Below are positions 33,918 to 43,322 of a stretch of 64,000 nucleotides of DNA, piece after piece. Positions within the stretch are counted from its first letter, which is position 1. Each line of letters starts with the position of its first letter. Below the pieces are notes generated by a model that saw only the letters and a program-made list of their open reading frames with translations, made no database searches and was not told the DNA's origin. The stretch comes from Bog-473 sp963809825 (GTDB lineage: Bacteria > Actinomycetota > Acidimicrobiia > Acidimicrobiales > RAAP-2). Made by a program: the position numbers and the translations under genes. Where the stretch lies: assembly GCA_963809825.1 (NCBI GenBank), contig CAWELJ010000006.1:190613-254612 (forward strand), in the 5' to 3' direction.

Positions 33918-34883
33918 ATGACCACCACCCTGCGAGCCGAAACCTATGTCCCGGGCAACCACCTGATGGCCGGGCTGCTCGGGACGCGTGACGAGCACCT
34001 GCGCCAGATCGAACAGGCCTTCCCGGAGGAGCAGATCGTGGTCCAGGGGAACCAGATCTCGGTCGAAGGTCCCGGGCCCGAGCTCGTGGTGCGGCTCTTC
34101 GACGAGCTCATCCTGTTGGTGCAGTCGGGCCGGGACCTCGACTCGTCGAGCCTCTCGCGCATGATCGACATGGTCCGCGACGACATACGCCCCAGCGAGG
34201 TGCTGCGCTCCGAGGTGGTGCGCGCCGCCGGCGGTAAGACGGTGCGGCCCAATACGGCGGGCCAGAAGCGCTACGTCGATGCCATCTCGCAGAACGTCAT
34301 CACCTTCGGGATCGGGCCGGCCGGGACGGGCAAGTCCTATCTGGCCGTCGCCCAGGCGGTGCATGCGCTCCAGTCGCGACAGGTGACCCGCATCATCCTC
34401 ACCCGCCCCGCCGTCGAGGCCGGTGAGCGGCTCGGCTTCCTCCCCGGTGACCTGATGGCCAAGGTCGACCCGTACCTGCGCCCGCTCTATGACGCCCTCT
34501 ACGACCTGCTCGAGCCCGAGGGCGCGCAGCGGCTGCTCGACCGCGGCACCATCGAGGTGGCGCCGCTCGCCTTCATGCGCGGCCGCACCCTCAACAGCTC
34601 ATTCATCATCCTCGACGAGGCGCAGAACACCACGCCCGAGCAGATGAAGATGTTCCTGACCCGCATCGGGTTCGGTTCCAAGTGCGTGGTCACGGGCGAC
34701 GTGACCCAGATCGACGTGCCCGGGGGCCGTTCGGGGCTCGTCGGTCTCGAGCCCGTGCTGGGCGGGATCGATGACATCGCGTTCGTGCACCTGAGCCGCC
34801 GGGACGTGGTCCGCCACAAGATCGTGGCGGACATCGTGGACGCCTACGAAGTGGCAGAAGGGCGGGCGGGACTCACGCAGTGA
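33918..34883 (+). CDS. phoH: PhoH family ATPase
   Basis: A 321-residue PhoH-like P-loop ATPase. Walker A GIGPAGTGKS is at 131-140, and Walker B FIILDEAQN. A small KH/RNA-binding-like N-terminal segment precedes it. Next-gene order (ybeY) matches the phoH-ybeY unit involved in RNA metabolism. The stop overlaps the YbeY start by 4 nt. Confidence 0.94.
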   Translation: MTTTLRAETYVPGNHLMAGLLGTRDEHLRQIEQAFPEEQIVVQGNQISVEGPGPELVVRLFDELILLVQSGRDLDSSSLSRMIDMVRDDIRPSEVLRSEVVRAAGGKTVRPNTAGQKRYVDAISQNVITFGIGPAGTGKSYLAVAQAVHALQSRQVTRIILTRPAVEAGERLGFLPGDLMAKVDPYLRPLYDALYDLLEPEGAQRLLDRGTIEVAPLAFMRGRTLNSSFIILDEAQNTTPEQMKMFLTRIGFGSKCVVTGDVTQIDVPGGRSGLVGLEPVLGGIDDIAFVHLSRRDVVRHKIVADIVDAYEVAEGRAGLTQ

Positions 34884-35389
34884 GCATCGATGTCTTTGCC
34901 GCTGATGAGCAGCAGTCCCATCCGATGGACGTCGCCCGCTGGGCCGAGTTGGCGCGCCAGGTGCTGACGGCGCGCGGGGTGAAGGGAGAGACCGAGGTCT
35001 CCCTGCTCTTCGTCGACGAGGACTCCATGGCCGCGCTGAACGAGCAGTTCCTGGACCACAGCGGGCCGACGGACGTGCTGTCCTTCCCCATCGAGGACGA
35101 GCCGGGCCCGACCGGTCGCTCGCCCGACTTCGGGGGCAGCGGCCCCGGCACTTCGGCCGAGCATGGCGCGCTCACCCTGCTCGGGGACGTCGTCATCTGC
35201 CCGGTGGTGGCGGCGCGGAACGCGGCGGAGCACGAGGTGGACCTCGACGACGAAGTGGCGTTGCTGGTGGTCCACGGTCTGCTGCACCTCCTCGGCATGG
35301 ACCACGAGGAGGACGGCGAGGCGGAACGCATGGAGGCGCTGGAACAGCAGCTGCTCAAACGTTTCTACCGGGTGAGCCCCGGAGTGTGA
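34880..35389 (+). CDS. ybeY: Endoribonuclease YbeY
   Basis: A 169-residue metalloprotein with the zinc motif HGLLHLLGMDHEED. DVLSFPIEDE, the conserved DVLSFP, is in the first half. A low-complexity insert (SPDFGGSGPGTSAEHG) splits the N-terminal half. It matures 16S rRNA 3' ends and takes part in ribosome quality control. Start GTG 34880 overlaps phoH. Confidence 0.95.
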   Translation: MSIDVFAADEQQSHPMDVARWAELARQVLTARGVKGETEVSLLFVDEDSMAALNEQFLDHSGPTDVLSFPIEDEPGPTGRSPDFGGSGPGTSAEHGALTLLGDVVICPVVAARNAAEHEVDLDDEVALLVVHGLLHLLGMDHEEDGEAERMEALEQQLLKRFYRVSPGV

Positions 35390-36756
35390 GTCCGGTGATG
35401 CTCGCCACCACGGGCTTCCGCACCGAGGACGCGATCCTCATCGTCGTCATCGCCGTCCTCCTGGCGGGATCGGGCATCCTGGCCATGGCCGAGACCAGCC
35501 TGGTCCGGATGAACCGCATCAAGGCCAAGTCGCTGGTGGACGAGCGCAAGCGCGGGGCCCGCCAGCTGGCCCGGCTGGTCGAGAACCCGGCCAACTTCTT
35601 GAACCCGGTCCTGCTGCTCGTGCTGATCTGCCAGCTGATCTCGGCCACCCTGGTCGGCATCGTCGCCTCGGACCTCTTCGGCGGCCTCGGCGTGCTCCTC
35701 GGCATCGTGTTCGAGATCGTGGTGATCTTCGTGTTCTTCGAGGCGGTGCCCAAGAACTGGGCGGTGCAGCACTCGGAGCGGGCTGCGCTGATGAGCGCGC
35801 CGATCGTCAGCACCCTCATCCGTTTCCCGCCCATCCACTGGCTGTCCTCCATCCTCATCGGGCTGGCCAACCGGATCATCGGTGCCAGCGACAACCAGGA
35901 GGGACTGCACCACTCCTACATCACCGACTCCGAGCTGAAGGCCATGGCCGACGTCGCCCACGAGGAGAACGTCATCGAGCGCGACGAGCGGTCCTTCATC
36001 CACTCCATCATCGACTTCGGCGACACCGTGGCGCGCGAGGTGATGACGCCGCGGCCCGACATGGTGACGGTCGAGGCCGAGGTCACCGTGCACAACGCCC
36101 TCGAGCGGGCGCTGGCCGCGGGCTACAGCCGCATCCCGGTGGAGGGGGACGGGATCGACGACATCATCGGGATCGCCTACACGAAGGATCTCGTGCGCGC
36201 CGAGCGGACGGGGCGGGGGGAGCGGCCGGTGCCCGAGGTCATGCGGCCGGCCAAGTTCATCCCCGAGTCCAAGGAGGTCTCGGACCTCCTGCGCGAGATG
36301 CAGGAGGAGAAATTCCACATGGCCATCGTCGTCGACGAGTACGGCGGCACGGCGGGGCTCATCACGCTCGAGGACCTGCTCGAGGAGCTGGTGGGCGACA
36401 TCGTCGACGAGTTCGACGTCGAAGAGCCCACCGTCGAGCGCTGCGAGGACGGGTCGGTGGTCGTCAGTGCGGGCTATTCGGTGGACGACGCCGAGGAGCT
36501 GCTCGACGCCGAGCTGCCCCATGGCACATGGGACACCGTCGGCGGTCTGATGCTCGACCTGATGGGAAGGGTGCCCCAGGCAGGCGATTCGGTCGAGGCG
36601 GACGGATTCCGCCTGACCGCGGTCGACGTGCGCGGGCGGCGCATCGGCCGGGTGCGCATCGAGCCCACGGGAGCGGCGCAGGGCACCGGCGACACGACGG
36701 ACGCCCGCAGCGCCGGCGGCGACGGCCGGAGCAACGTCTCGCAGCACGGGAGCTGA
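35386..36756 (+). CDS. CNNM/CorC-type transporter protein (DUF21-CBS-CorC_HlyC)
   Basis: A 456-residue protein. The DUF21 transmembrane part (residues 10-185) holds helices such as AILIVVIAVLLAGSGILAM and AETSLVRMNRIKA. Two CBS domains follow (REVMTPRPDMVTVEAEV and PEVMRPAKFIPES). The C-terminal CorC_HlyC domain starts around 340 with EELLDAELPHGTWDTVGG. Family members export or sense Mg2+/Co2+. It overlaps ybeY (GTGA) and is followed by era, as in many actinobacteria. Confidence 0.93.
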   Translation: MSPVMLATTGFRTEDAILIVVIAVLLAGSGILAMAETSLVRMNRIKAKSLVDERKRGARQLARLVENPANFLNPVLLLVLICQLISATLVGIVASDLFGGLGVLLGIVFEIVVIFVFFEAVPKNWAVQHSERAALMSAPIVSTLIRFPPIHWLSSILIGLANRIIGASDNQEGLHHSYITDSELKAMADVAHEENVIERDERSFIHSIIDFGDTVAREVMTPRPDMVTVEAEVTVHNALERALAAGYSRIPVEGDGIDDIIGIAYTKDLVRAERTGRGERPVPEVMRPAKFIPESKEVSDLLREMQEEKFHMAIVVDEYGGTAGLITLEDLLEELVGDIVDEFDVEEPTVERCEDGSVVVSAGYSVDDAEELLDAELPHGTWDTVGGLMLDLMGRVPQAGDSVEADGFRLTAVDVRGRRIGRVRIEPTGAAQGTGDTTDARSAGGDGRSNVSQHGS

Positions 36757-36760
36757 GTCC

Positions 36761-37714
36761 GTGCGCTCGGGGTTCGTGGCCGTCGTCGGCCGGCCCAACG
36801 TCGGCAAGTCGACGCTGGTCAACGCGATGGTGGGCACCAAGGTCGCCATCACCTCCTCGCGGCCCAACACGACCCGGCACCGCATTTTGGGCGTGCTACA
36901 CGACGACGAGGCCGACGCGCAGGTGGTCTTCGTCGACACGCCCGGCATCCACCGGCCCAAGAGCGCGCTCGGATCGAGGCTGAACGACACGGCAACGGAC
37001 GCGCTGAGCGATGTCGACGTCGTCATGGCGCTCGTCGACGCCACGGCGGCGGTCGGCCCCGGGGACCGCACCGTCCTCGAGCGCGCCGTGCGCCAGGTCC
37101 AGCGCAGTGGGGGAGGGGCGGGGGCGGGCGCACGACCGCACACCGACCCGGAGACCGACACCGACGACGACGTCTTCCCGTCCCAGCTCGTGGTCGTCGT
37201 GAACAAGGTCGACCGGGCGTCGAACGCCCAGGTCCTCGAGCGCCTGACGCAGGTGAAGGCGGCCGTCGACGCGCTGGACCACCTGCCCGCGGTGGAGTAC
37301 TTCCCGGTCTCGGCGCGCACCGGCGCGGGCGTCGACGCGCTTGTGGCCCATCTCACCGCCCGGCTCCCCGAGGGCCCGCCCTACTTCCCGCCCGACGTGG
37401 TGACCGACACGCCCGAAGCACTCTGGGTGGCCGAGCTCGTCCGGGAGCAGCTGCTGGCCAAGACGAGGGACGAGCTGCCGCACGCCATCACCTGCCGGGT
37501 GACCGAGTGGGAGTGGCCCCACATCCGCGTCGAGATCATCGTCGAGCGCGACTCCCAGAAGGCCATCGTGATCGGCAAGGGGGGCGAGGTCCTCAAGGCG
37601 GTCGGCATCGCAGTGCGCGAGACGTTGCCCGAAGGTGCCTACCTGGACCTGCACGTGAAGGTGGAGCGGCGCTGGCAGAACCGGGCCGAGATGCTCGACC
37701 GGCTGGGGTACTAG
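36761..37714 (+). CDS. era: GTPase Era
   Basis: A 317-residue Era protein. P-loop GRPNVGKS is at 10-17; the switch RPNTTRHRI, DTPG (VDTPGIHRP) and NKVD are in order. The C-terminal KH domain has VIGKGGEVLKAVG. An insert of about 25 Gly/Asp/Pro-rich residues (105-140) sits in the G domain before NKVD, not present in E. coli Era. It binds 16S rRNA for 30S assembly. The stop overlaps the convergent helicase stop by sharing CTAG at 37711-37714. Confidence 0.96.
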   Translation: MRSGFVAVVGRPNVGKSTLVNAMVGTKVAITSSRPNTTRHRILGVLHDDEADAQVVFVDTPGIHRPKSALGSRLNDTATDALSDVDVVMALVDATAAVGPGDRTVLERAVRQVQRSGGGAGAGARPHTDPETDTDDDVFPSQLVVVVNKVDRASNAQVLERLTQVKAAVDALDHLPAVEYFPVSARTGAGVDALVAHLTARLPEGPPYFPPDVVTDTPEALWVAELVREQLLAKTRDELPHAITCRVTEWEWPHIRVEIIVERDSQKAIVIGKGGEVLKAVGIAVRETLPEGAYLDLHVKVERRWQNRAEMLDRLGY

Positions 37715-39810
37715 GCCGCAGGCTCCTCGAGCGCCCGCCGGAGGAAGGACTCGACCTCGGAGCGGTCCACCGTGCGCCGCATGGGGGGCAGCGTGGAGAG
37801 CAGCACCCCCCGGTACGACGCCGTCGCCAGCCGGGGGTCGAGGACGGCGACCACCCCGCGGTCCTCTGCGTTGCGGATGAGCCGGCCTGCGCCCTGGGCC
37901 AGGAGCGTGGCGGCACGCGGCAGGTCGACGAGCGAGAAGGCTCGTCCGCCGGCCCGGTCCCGGCGCGCCTGGAGCAACGGGTCGTCGGGGCGCGGGAAGG
38001 GCAGGCGGTCGATCGTCACCAGCGACAGCGCGCGGCCGGGGACGTCGACGCCCTGCCAGAAGCCGAGCGTGGCGAACAGGCACGAGGTCTCGTCCCGGGC
38101 GAACTCCTCGAGCAGCCGGCCCTTGGGGAGGTCGCCCTGCTGTAAGAGCGTGTAGGGGAGCTCGGGCGCGAGCGCGGCCGCCGCGGCCTCGGTGGCCCGG
38201 CGGCTCGTGAAGAGGGCGAGGGTGCGCCCGCCCGCCGCCTCCAGCAACTGCGCCAGCTCCTCGTGCAGCGCCTCCTCCGACCCCGGTGCGCGCCGGTCGG
38301 GCAGGTGGCGGGCGACGTAGAGGAGCGCGTGGGCGCGGTAGTCGAACGGGCTGCCCACGTTGAGCTCCTCGGACGGGAAGCGCTCGAGCCCGACGCGCTC
38401 GACGAGGCGCGGCGGGATGGTGGCGCTCGTGAGCACCGCGGTCACCTCGCCCCAGAGCATCCCCGCCAGCGCCGGACCGACGTCAATGGGGGACAGCCGC
38501 AGCCGGACGTTGCGCCGGGTGCCGTCGACCCAGGCCACTTCGGCGTCGGTGCGTGCCACCAGGCGGTGCAGGTCCTCGGCCAGGTGCGCCGCCGTCTGCA
38601 GGGTGCGGGTCTTGCGGCTGGCCCGGTCGGGGTCGGCCGTCCCCGCGTCGTCGGTCAGGAGGGTGCGCTGGGCGCCGCCGCGCCGCAACGCGTCCGTGAC
38701 CCGGCGGGCCAGCTCGTCGGCGCGTGCGAGCAGCTCGGCCAGCTCGCGGTCCTCGGCCTGGGGCCGGCCGACCTCGTGGAGCACCCGCGTGCCCACCCGG
38801 TCGCCCAGCAGGCTCCCCATCTGCTCGCCCGCCGAGGCCAGGGCGTCGAGCAGGTCCGTGTCGCGTTGCTCGACGAGCCCGCGGGCCGCGGTCACGAGGG
38901 CGCGGAACCGCCCGGGCGTGAGCTCCACCCCGAGGCTCGACGTCATGACCTCCTCGAGCTGGTGCGCCTCGTCGAAGACGACCACGTCGTGTTCGGGCAG
39001 CACGGCGCCGCCACTGGCGAGGTGGGCGCCGTAGAGGTGCGTGTTGACGACGACCACGTCGGCCGCCGCCGCCCGGTCGCGGGCCGCCTCGGCGAAACAG
39101 CGCCCGCCCGAGGGGCAGTTGAAGGCGCCCGGGCACTCGCGCGGGCCGACGCTCACCATGGCCCAGGCCCGCGGCGAGGGCTCGAAGCTCAGATCGGCCC
39201 GGTCGCCGGTGGCGGAGGTCTGCGACCAGGCGACCAGGGTGCGCACCTCGTCGACGAGGCCCTCGGGCGTTGCACCGCGCGCCGTGTCCTCGTCCGTCCC
39301 GGCGTCCTCGCGCTCGTCGGCCGGCTCGGCCCCCTCGTCGCCCAGCTCGGGCTGGATCCCGCCCGACCCGACCTCGGCCACCCGTTGGCGGCAGGCGTAG
39401 TTGCTGCGCCCCTTCAGCACGGCGAAGTCGAGCGGGACGGCGAGGCCGAGACCCGCCTCGACCATGGGCAGGTCCTTCTGGGCCAGCTGGTCCTGCAGCG
39501 CCTTGGTGGCGGTGGCTACCACGACCTTCTTGCTGCTGAGGGCCGCCGGGACCAGGTAGGCCAGCGACTTGCCCGTCCCAGTGCCGGCCTGCACCACGAG
39601 GTGGGTGCCCGTGACGAGGGCCTCCGCGACGGCCCGGCACATTTCCTGTTGCTCGGGCCGGTGCTCGCCGCTGGGCATCTGGGCCGTGATCTTGTCGAGC
39701 CCGTCGACCCCGTCGTCCCCGGCCTGGCGGGCGTCCTCGGCCGACCCACCGGCGGGACCGAAGACGTCCGCCTCGTCGAGGCCCTCGACGTCCTCCCAGC
39801 TCTCCTCCAC
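37711..39810 (-). CDS. DinG/XPD-family ATP-dependent DNA helicase
   Basis: A 699-residue SF2 helicase. Walker A GTGTGKS is at 76-82; DEAH box is FDEAHQLEEV. The iron-sulfur cysteines appear as YACRQR and the set ECPGAFNCPSGGRCF. The C-terminal motif V/VI segments are WQGVDVPGRALS and QGAGRLIRNAEDRG. It unwinds 5'-overhang or forked substrates during repair. The start is GTG 39810. Era's 3' end faces it. The acidic N-terminal 40 residues precede the helicase core. Confidence 0.92.
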   Translation of the reverse strand: MEESWEDVEGLDEADVFGPAGGSAEDARQAGDDGVDGLDKITAQMPSGEHRPEQQEMCRAVAEALVTGTHLVVQAGTGTGKSLAYLVPAALSSKKVVVATATKALQDQLAQKDLPMVEAGLGLAVPLDFAVLKGRSNYACRQRVAEVGSGGIQPELGDEGAEPADEREDAGTDEDTARGATPEGLVDEVRTLVAWSQTSATGDRADLSFEPSPRAWAMVSVGPRECPGAFNCPSGGRCFAEAARDRAAAADVVVVNTHLYGAHLASGGAVLPEHDVVVFDEAHQLEEVMTSSLGVELTPGRFRALVTAARGLVEQRDTDLLDALASAGEQMGSLLGDRVGTRVLHEVGRPQAEDRELAELLARADELARRVTDALRRGGAQRTLLTDDAGTADPDRASRKTRTLQTAAHLAEDLHRLVARTDAEVAWVDGTRRNVRLRLSPIDVGPALAGMLWGEVTAVLTSATIPPRLVERVGLERFPSEELNVGSPFDYRAHALLYVARHLPDRRAPGSEEALHEELAQLLEAAGGRTLALFTSRRATEAAAAALAPELPYTLLQQGDLPKGRLLEEFARDETSCLFATLGFWQGVDVPGRALSLVTIDRLPFPRPDDPLLQARRDRAGGRAFSLVDLPRAATLLAQGAGRLIRNAEDRGVVAVLDPRLATASYRGVLLSTLPPMRRTVDRSEVESFLRRALEEPAA

Positions 39811-39980
39811 GCCCCGATCATGCCTGCCCGTGGCGACATCCGCGCACCCCGGGGTCAGGCCGGGCCCAGGGCGCGTGGACCCACCGGCGGGGACGGGTCG
39901 ATCGGCGACCGAGCGGCGGGCGCGTCCGTGCCGCGGGACCCCCTCCCGGGGCCCGGACGTGCCGCTCGGTGCGGTGCTGC

Positions 39981-41510
39981 CTAGGTGTTGCTGCCGGCGA
40001 TGCCGACCACCGGCTTGTTGAGCGTGATGGAGCCCGTGGAGCCCCAGAAGAAGGCGTCCCCGTAGTTGAAGATGCCGCCGTCGCTGGCGGTCTCCCAGTA
40101 CCCCTGGCCGTCGGGTGTCGACGCCATCCCGACGACGGGCTTGTTGAGGGGCATGGAGGCCGGCGAACCGAAGAAGGGGGCGTTGAAGGCGAACAGGCCG
40201 CCGTCGGAGGCCACCTCCCAGTAGCCGCCGGTGGCCTGGTCACCCGCGATGCCGACGATCGGCTTGTTGAGCGGCTTGCCGCCCATGGAGCCGAGGAAGG
40301 ACGCGTCGCCGAAGTTGAAGATCCCGCCGTCGGTCGCCACCTCCCAGTAGCCGAGGCCGTCGGGCGTCGTGGCGATGCCGACCACCGGCTTGTTGAGCGG
40401 CTTGCCGCCCATCGATCCGTACAGCTGGGCGTCACCGAAGTTGAAGATGCCGCCGTCGGCCGCCACCTCCCAGTAGCCGAGGCCGTCGGGCGTGGCCACC
40501 ATCCCGACGATGGGCGCGTTGAGCGGCTTGCCGCCCATCGAACCGAAGAACGGCGCGTTGAAGGCGAAGAGGCCACCGTCGGACGCCACCTCCCAGTAGC
40601 CACCGGTGCGGGGGTCGGCGGCGATGCCCACGATGGGCTGGTTGAGCGGCTTGCCGCCCATGGAGCCGAAGAACGGGGCGTCATAGGCGAAGATGCCACC
40701 GTCGGATGCGGCCACCCAGTAGCCGAACTGGACGCTCACCTGGTTGGAGGCCAGCGATTCCTCCAGGGAGAAGTACGTCGATTGTCCGGGGTTCAGGCCT
40801 CCGGCGAAGTTGACCACACCGGTCGTGGTGTCGGTGCTGATGTTGGTGAAGGTCGTGGTGGGGCCCTGGTAATCGCTGCCGTTGGGGTCTGCTCCCGAGG
40901 AGCTCGCACCGCCGGCCTTCTGCGCGGCGGTGCAGTACGAGTCGCCCGTGTAGCCACCCGGTCCCGCCAGCGGCGTGCCGCCACCGCCACCGGCACCGCC
41001 ATTGGTGTTGGAGCCGTTGGTCGAGTAGGTGCAGATGCCGTCACCCTCGAAGCCGAAGATCGGGGTCGAGGTCGACGAGCCCGAGAGCTGGATCCCGAAG
41101 AGCGGCCTGCTCGACGTGTTCACGATCCCCACGAGTGTGTCGTCGGCCTGGTCGTAGGGCGTCTGCTGGCCAGGTGTCGCCACCGCACCCCCGGATGCGT
41201 TGTTGTTGTCCTGCAGCACCTGCTCGCCGTTGTTGCTGACCACGATGAGCAGCCCGCAGCTGGCGTTGTAGCCGATCGCCGGGCACTCGTTGAAGGGCGC
41301 CGTGGTCGAGGTCCCGGGGAACCCGGCGACGTCGTGGGCCGCGAAGGGCCCCGACGAGTGGGGCGCGACCTTCGGATCGGCGGAGGCCGCCCGCATCGGG
41401 ACGAGGACGACGACGACCGCGATCCCCAGGAGGAGGACGGCCGCACTGAGACTCCGCAGAAGCGGGCGGAGCCAGTCAGGACCGTGGAACAACGTCGATC
41501 GAACGGGCAT
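39981..41510 (-). CDS. Secreted repeat protein with six GYW-SDGGIF propeller-like repeats
   Basis: A 509-residue protein. A signal sequence covers residues about 15-44 (AAVLLLGIAVVVVLVPMRAA). Residues 45-235 are Gly/Ser/Asn/Thr-rich and carry cysteines, probably an outside domain. From about 238 to the C-terminus six repeats of about 46 residues occur, each like GYWEVASDGGIFNFGDA, a GSMGGKPLNKPVVGI block, and a PDGLG turn. The pattern resembles beta-propeller blades. Such repeats are frequent in cell-surface proteins of Acidimicrobiia and related actinobacteria. Function is unknown; binding to a surface or polymer is a fair guess. Confidence 0.85.
   Translation of the reverse strand: MPVRSTLFHGPDWLRPLLRSLSAAVLLLGIAVVVVLVPMRAASADPKVAPHSSGPFAAHDVAGFPGTSTTAPFNECPAIGYNASCGLLIVVSNNGEQVLQDNNNASGGAVATPGQQTPYDQADDTLVGIVNTSSRPLFGIQLSGSSTSTPIFGFEGDGICTYSTNGSNTNGGAGGGGGTPLAGPGGYTGDSYCTAAQKAGGASSSGADPNGSDYQGPTTTFTNISTDTTTGVVNFAGGLNPGQSTYFSLEESLASNQVSVQFGYWVAASDGGIFAYDAPFFGSMGGKPLNQPIVGIAADPRTGGYWEVASDGGLFAFNAPFFGSMGGKPLNAPIVGMVATPDGLGYWEVAADGGIFNFGDAQLYGSMGGKPLNKPVVGIATTPDGLGYWEVATDGGIFNFGDASFLGSMGGKPLNKPIVGIAGDQATGGYWEVASDGGLFAFNAPFFGSPASMPLNKPVVGMASTPDGQGYWETASDGGIFNYGDAFFWGSTGSITLNKPVVGIAGSNT
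39990..40720 (-). repeat. Six tandem 46-codon repeats in the surface protein gene
   Basis: DNA copies of about 138 bp encode the GYWEVASDGGIFNFGDA-type blades. The second and fifth units share AFNAPFFGS, the third and fourth share FNFGDA, which suggests unit duplication or conversion within the gene. This is the most repetitive stretch in the window. Confidence 0.85.
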
Positions 41511-41637
41511 GGCAGGCTCCCTTCATTGCGTGCCGGGAATTGCAGCAGCCCGACCGCACTGTGTCAACTGATATTGCGGCGTCAGCCGAAATGCGAGGGA
41601 CAGGAAGCCGGCGAGGGGCTCGCCGGGGCCCGCCGGC

Positions 41638-42324
41638 TCAGCGGGCGGCGACCTCCACCACGACCTCGGCGCTGTAGTCCTTGAACGCCTGCTCGCCGAA
41701 CCCGGTCCACATCTCGAGGGCCGGGGGCGGCATGTGCTCGAGCATGGCGGCCCGCTGCTCCTCGGTCATCCGCTCCCTGATCAGGCCGAGAATCAGCCAG
41801 ATCTTGTCGCCGTGGAAGTTCGCCATGCCGTGGCCGGGCAGCGCGCCCCACTCCTCGATGGAGAGGTTGGCCGCGGCCAGGGGCAGCGCCCGCTCCTCCT
41901 CCTCGTCGAGGTGGCGGACCAACTGGTCGTGCAGCGCCCCGAGCGCGTCCTCGGCCGCCTTCTGGGAGCCGGCGTCGCCCGACGGCCAGGCCGCCAGCGT
42001 GCGCAGGGCTTCCTCCAGCAGCCGGACCGCCTCCTCGTGCTGTTCCGCGAGCTCGTCGAGCAGCGCGTCCTCGCCGGCACAGCGCTCCCGCAGGAGAGGG
42101 AAGACCAGCTTCTCCTCGCCGTCGTGGTGCGCCTCCAGGAAACTGAGGATGTTCTCGTAGTAGTTGGCGATCAGCGCCACCCGGGCGGCGTCGCCCGGCG
42201 CGATGCCGCCGACGAGCCTCGGGGCCGCGCCGAGGGAGTCCCGGAAGACGCCGTGCACGGCGCACATGTCGGTGACATCGGGACGGGGTACAGACGTGTC
42301 TTTTGACAAGGGGTCCTCCTTCAT
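41638..42324 (-). CDS. Hemerythrin-like domain protein
   Basis: A 228-residue protein with the HHE-type helical bundle. The metal ligands are expected from AVHGVFRDSL, EAHHDGEEKLVFPLL and HLDEEEERALPLAAA. HGMANFHGDKIW, near the C-terminus, gives further His residues. Such proteins bind an O2- or NO-reactive diiron centre. It lies upstream of the repeat protein on the same strand (127 bp apart). The N-terminal 20 residues are unremarkable; the start at 42324 is the first ATG in the open frame. Confidence 0.85.
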   Translation of the reverse strand: MKEDPLSKDTSVPRPDVTDMCAVHGVFRDSLGAAPRLVGGIAPGDAARVALIANYYENILSFLEAHHDGEEKLVFPLLRERCAGEDALLDELAEQHEEAVRLLEEALRTLAAWPSGDAGSQKAAEDALGALHDQLVRHLDEEEERALPLAAANLSIEEWGALPGHGMANFHGDKIWLILGLIRERMTEEQRAAMLEHMPPPALEMWTGFGEQAFKDYSAEVVVEVAAR

Positions 42325-42435
42325 CCTCCGCCCCAGACCGCCTGGCAGGGGGGTGGGGATACTTCAACACGAAACGGGCGCTCGTGCACGGGAAATCGAC
42401 AAATCACCGCTTGCGCCAAGCGGTAGGTTCAGCGG

Positions 42436-43197
42436 GTGACCTCCACCGCCCGCGGCGAGGGCTCGGAGACCCCCGACCCGGTCCCGCCCGAGCTCGACCT
42501 CGCCCGCGTCCCGGTCCACGTGGCGTGCGTGATGGACGGCAACGGCCGCTGGGCCAACGCCAGGGGGCTGCCCCGGACCGAGGGGCACGCCGCCGGGGAG
42601 ACCGCGCTGCTCGATGTCGTCGACGGTGCCCTCGAGGTCGGCATCAAGTGGATCACGCTCTACGCCTTCTCCACCGAGAACTGGCGCCGGCCCGCCGACG
42701 AGGTCCGCTACCTCATGAACTTCAACCAGTCGCTCCTCATGCGGCGGCGCGACGAGCTCAACGAGAAGGGCGTGCAGATCCGCTTCGCCGGACGGCGCGA
42801 CTGGCGGGTGCCGCGTCGGGTGCTCAAGCGCATGGACGAATCGATCGAGCTCACCAGACGCAACACGCGCATGGTGATGACGATGGCGTTCAACTACGGC
42901 GGCCGAGCCGAGATCGTCGACGCCGTGCGCGCCCTCGTGGAGGAGGGTACGCCGGCGGCCAAGGTCGACGAGAAGGCGATCCGGCGCCACCTCTACTTCC
43001 CCGACATGCCCGACCCCGACCTCGTCATCCGGACCTCGGGCGAGACGCGCATCTCGAACTTCTTGCTGTGGGAGATCGCCTACAGCGAGCTCGTCTTCCC
43101 CGAGACCCTCTGGCCCGACATGCGGCGGCGCCACCTCTACGAGGCGGTCATCGAGTACCAGCGCCGGGTCCGGCGCTTCGGCGCCGTCAACCCCTGA
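42436..43197 (+). CDS. uppS: Isoprenyl transferase (undecaprenyl diphosphate synthase)
   Basis: A 253-residue cis-prenyltransferase. The catalytic Asp is Asp34 in MDGNGRWAN. FSTENWRRP, RRDWRVPRR and the DLVIRTSGETRISNFLLWE signature follow. It condenses IPP units to make the lipid carrier for cell-wall precursors. GTG 42436 is the start; TAGGTT at 42424-42429 is 6 nt before it, indicating a leaderless mRNA. A 12-bp tandem repeat spans its stop. Confidence 0.95.
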   Translation: MTSTARGEGSETPDPVPPELDLARVPVHVACVMDGNGRWANARGLPRTEGHAAGETALLDVVDGALEVGIKWITLYAFSTENWRRPADEVRYLMNFNQSLLMRRRDELNEKGVQIRFAGRRDWRVPRRVLKRMDESIELTRRNTRMVMTMAFNYGGRAEIVDAVRALVEEGTPAAKVDEKAIRRHLYFPDMPDPDLVIRTSGETRISNFLLWEIAYSELVFPETLWPDMRRRHLYEAVIEYQRRVRRFGAVNP

Positions 43198-43227
43198 CCG
43201 ATCCCCTGACCGATGCCCTGACCGATC
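43192..43227 (+). repeat. Three tandem 12-bp repeats across the uppS stop codon
   Basis: CCCTGACCGATC, CCCTGACCGATG and CCCTGACCGATC occur in a row at 43192-43227. The first copy contains the uppS TGA stop (43195-43197). Because the unit length is 12, every copy keeps the TGA in the same frame. Confidence 0.85.
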
Positions 43228-43322
43228 CCCTCCAGCAGACCCGGCCCTGTCCACGGCCCTGGCTCGGGCCGGCGGGGAGGGCGACCCGCCCCGCGGCCGG
43301 CAGCTGCGAAAATGGGAGGACC

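Noticed and set aside
39270..41684. Long plus-strand frames over the helicase and repeat protein
   Set aside because: They mirror the minus-strand genes; the repeats on the real strand match a known family while the antisense frame does not.
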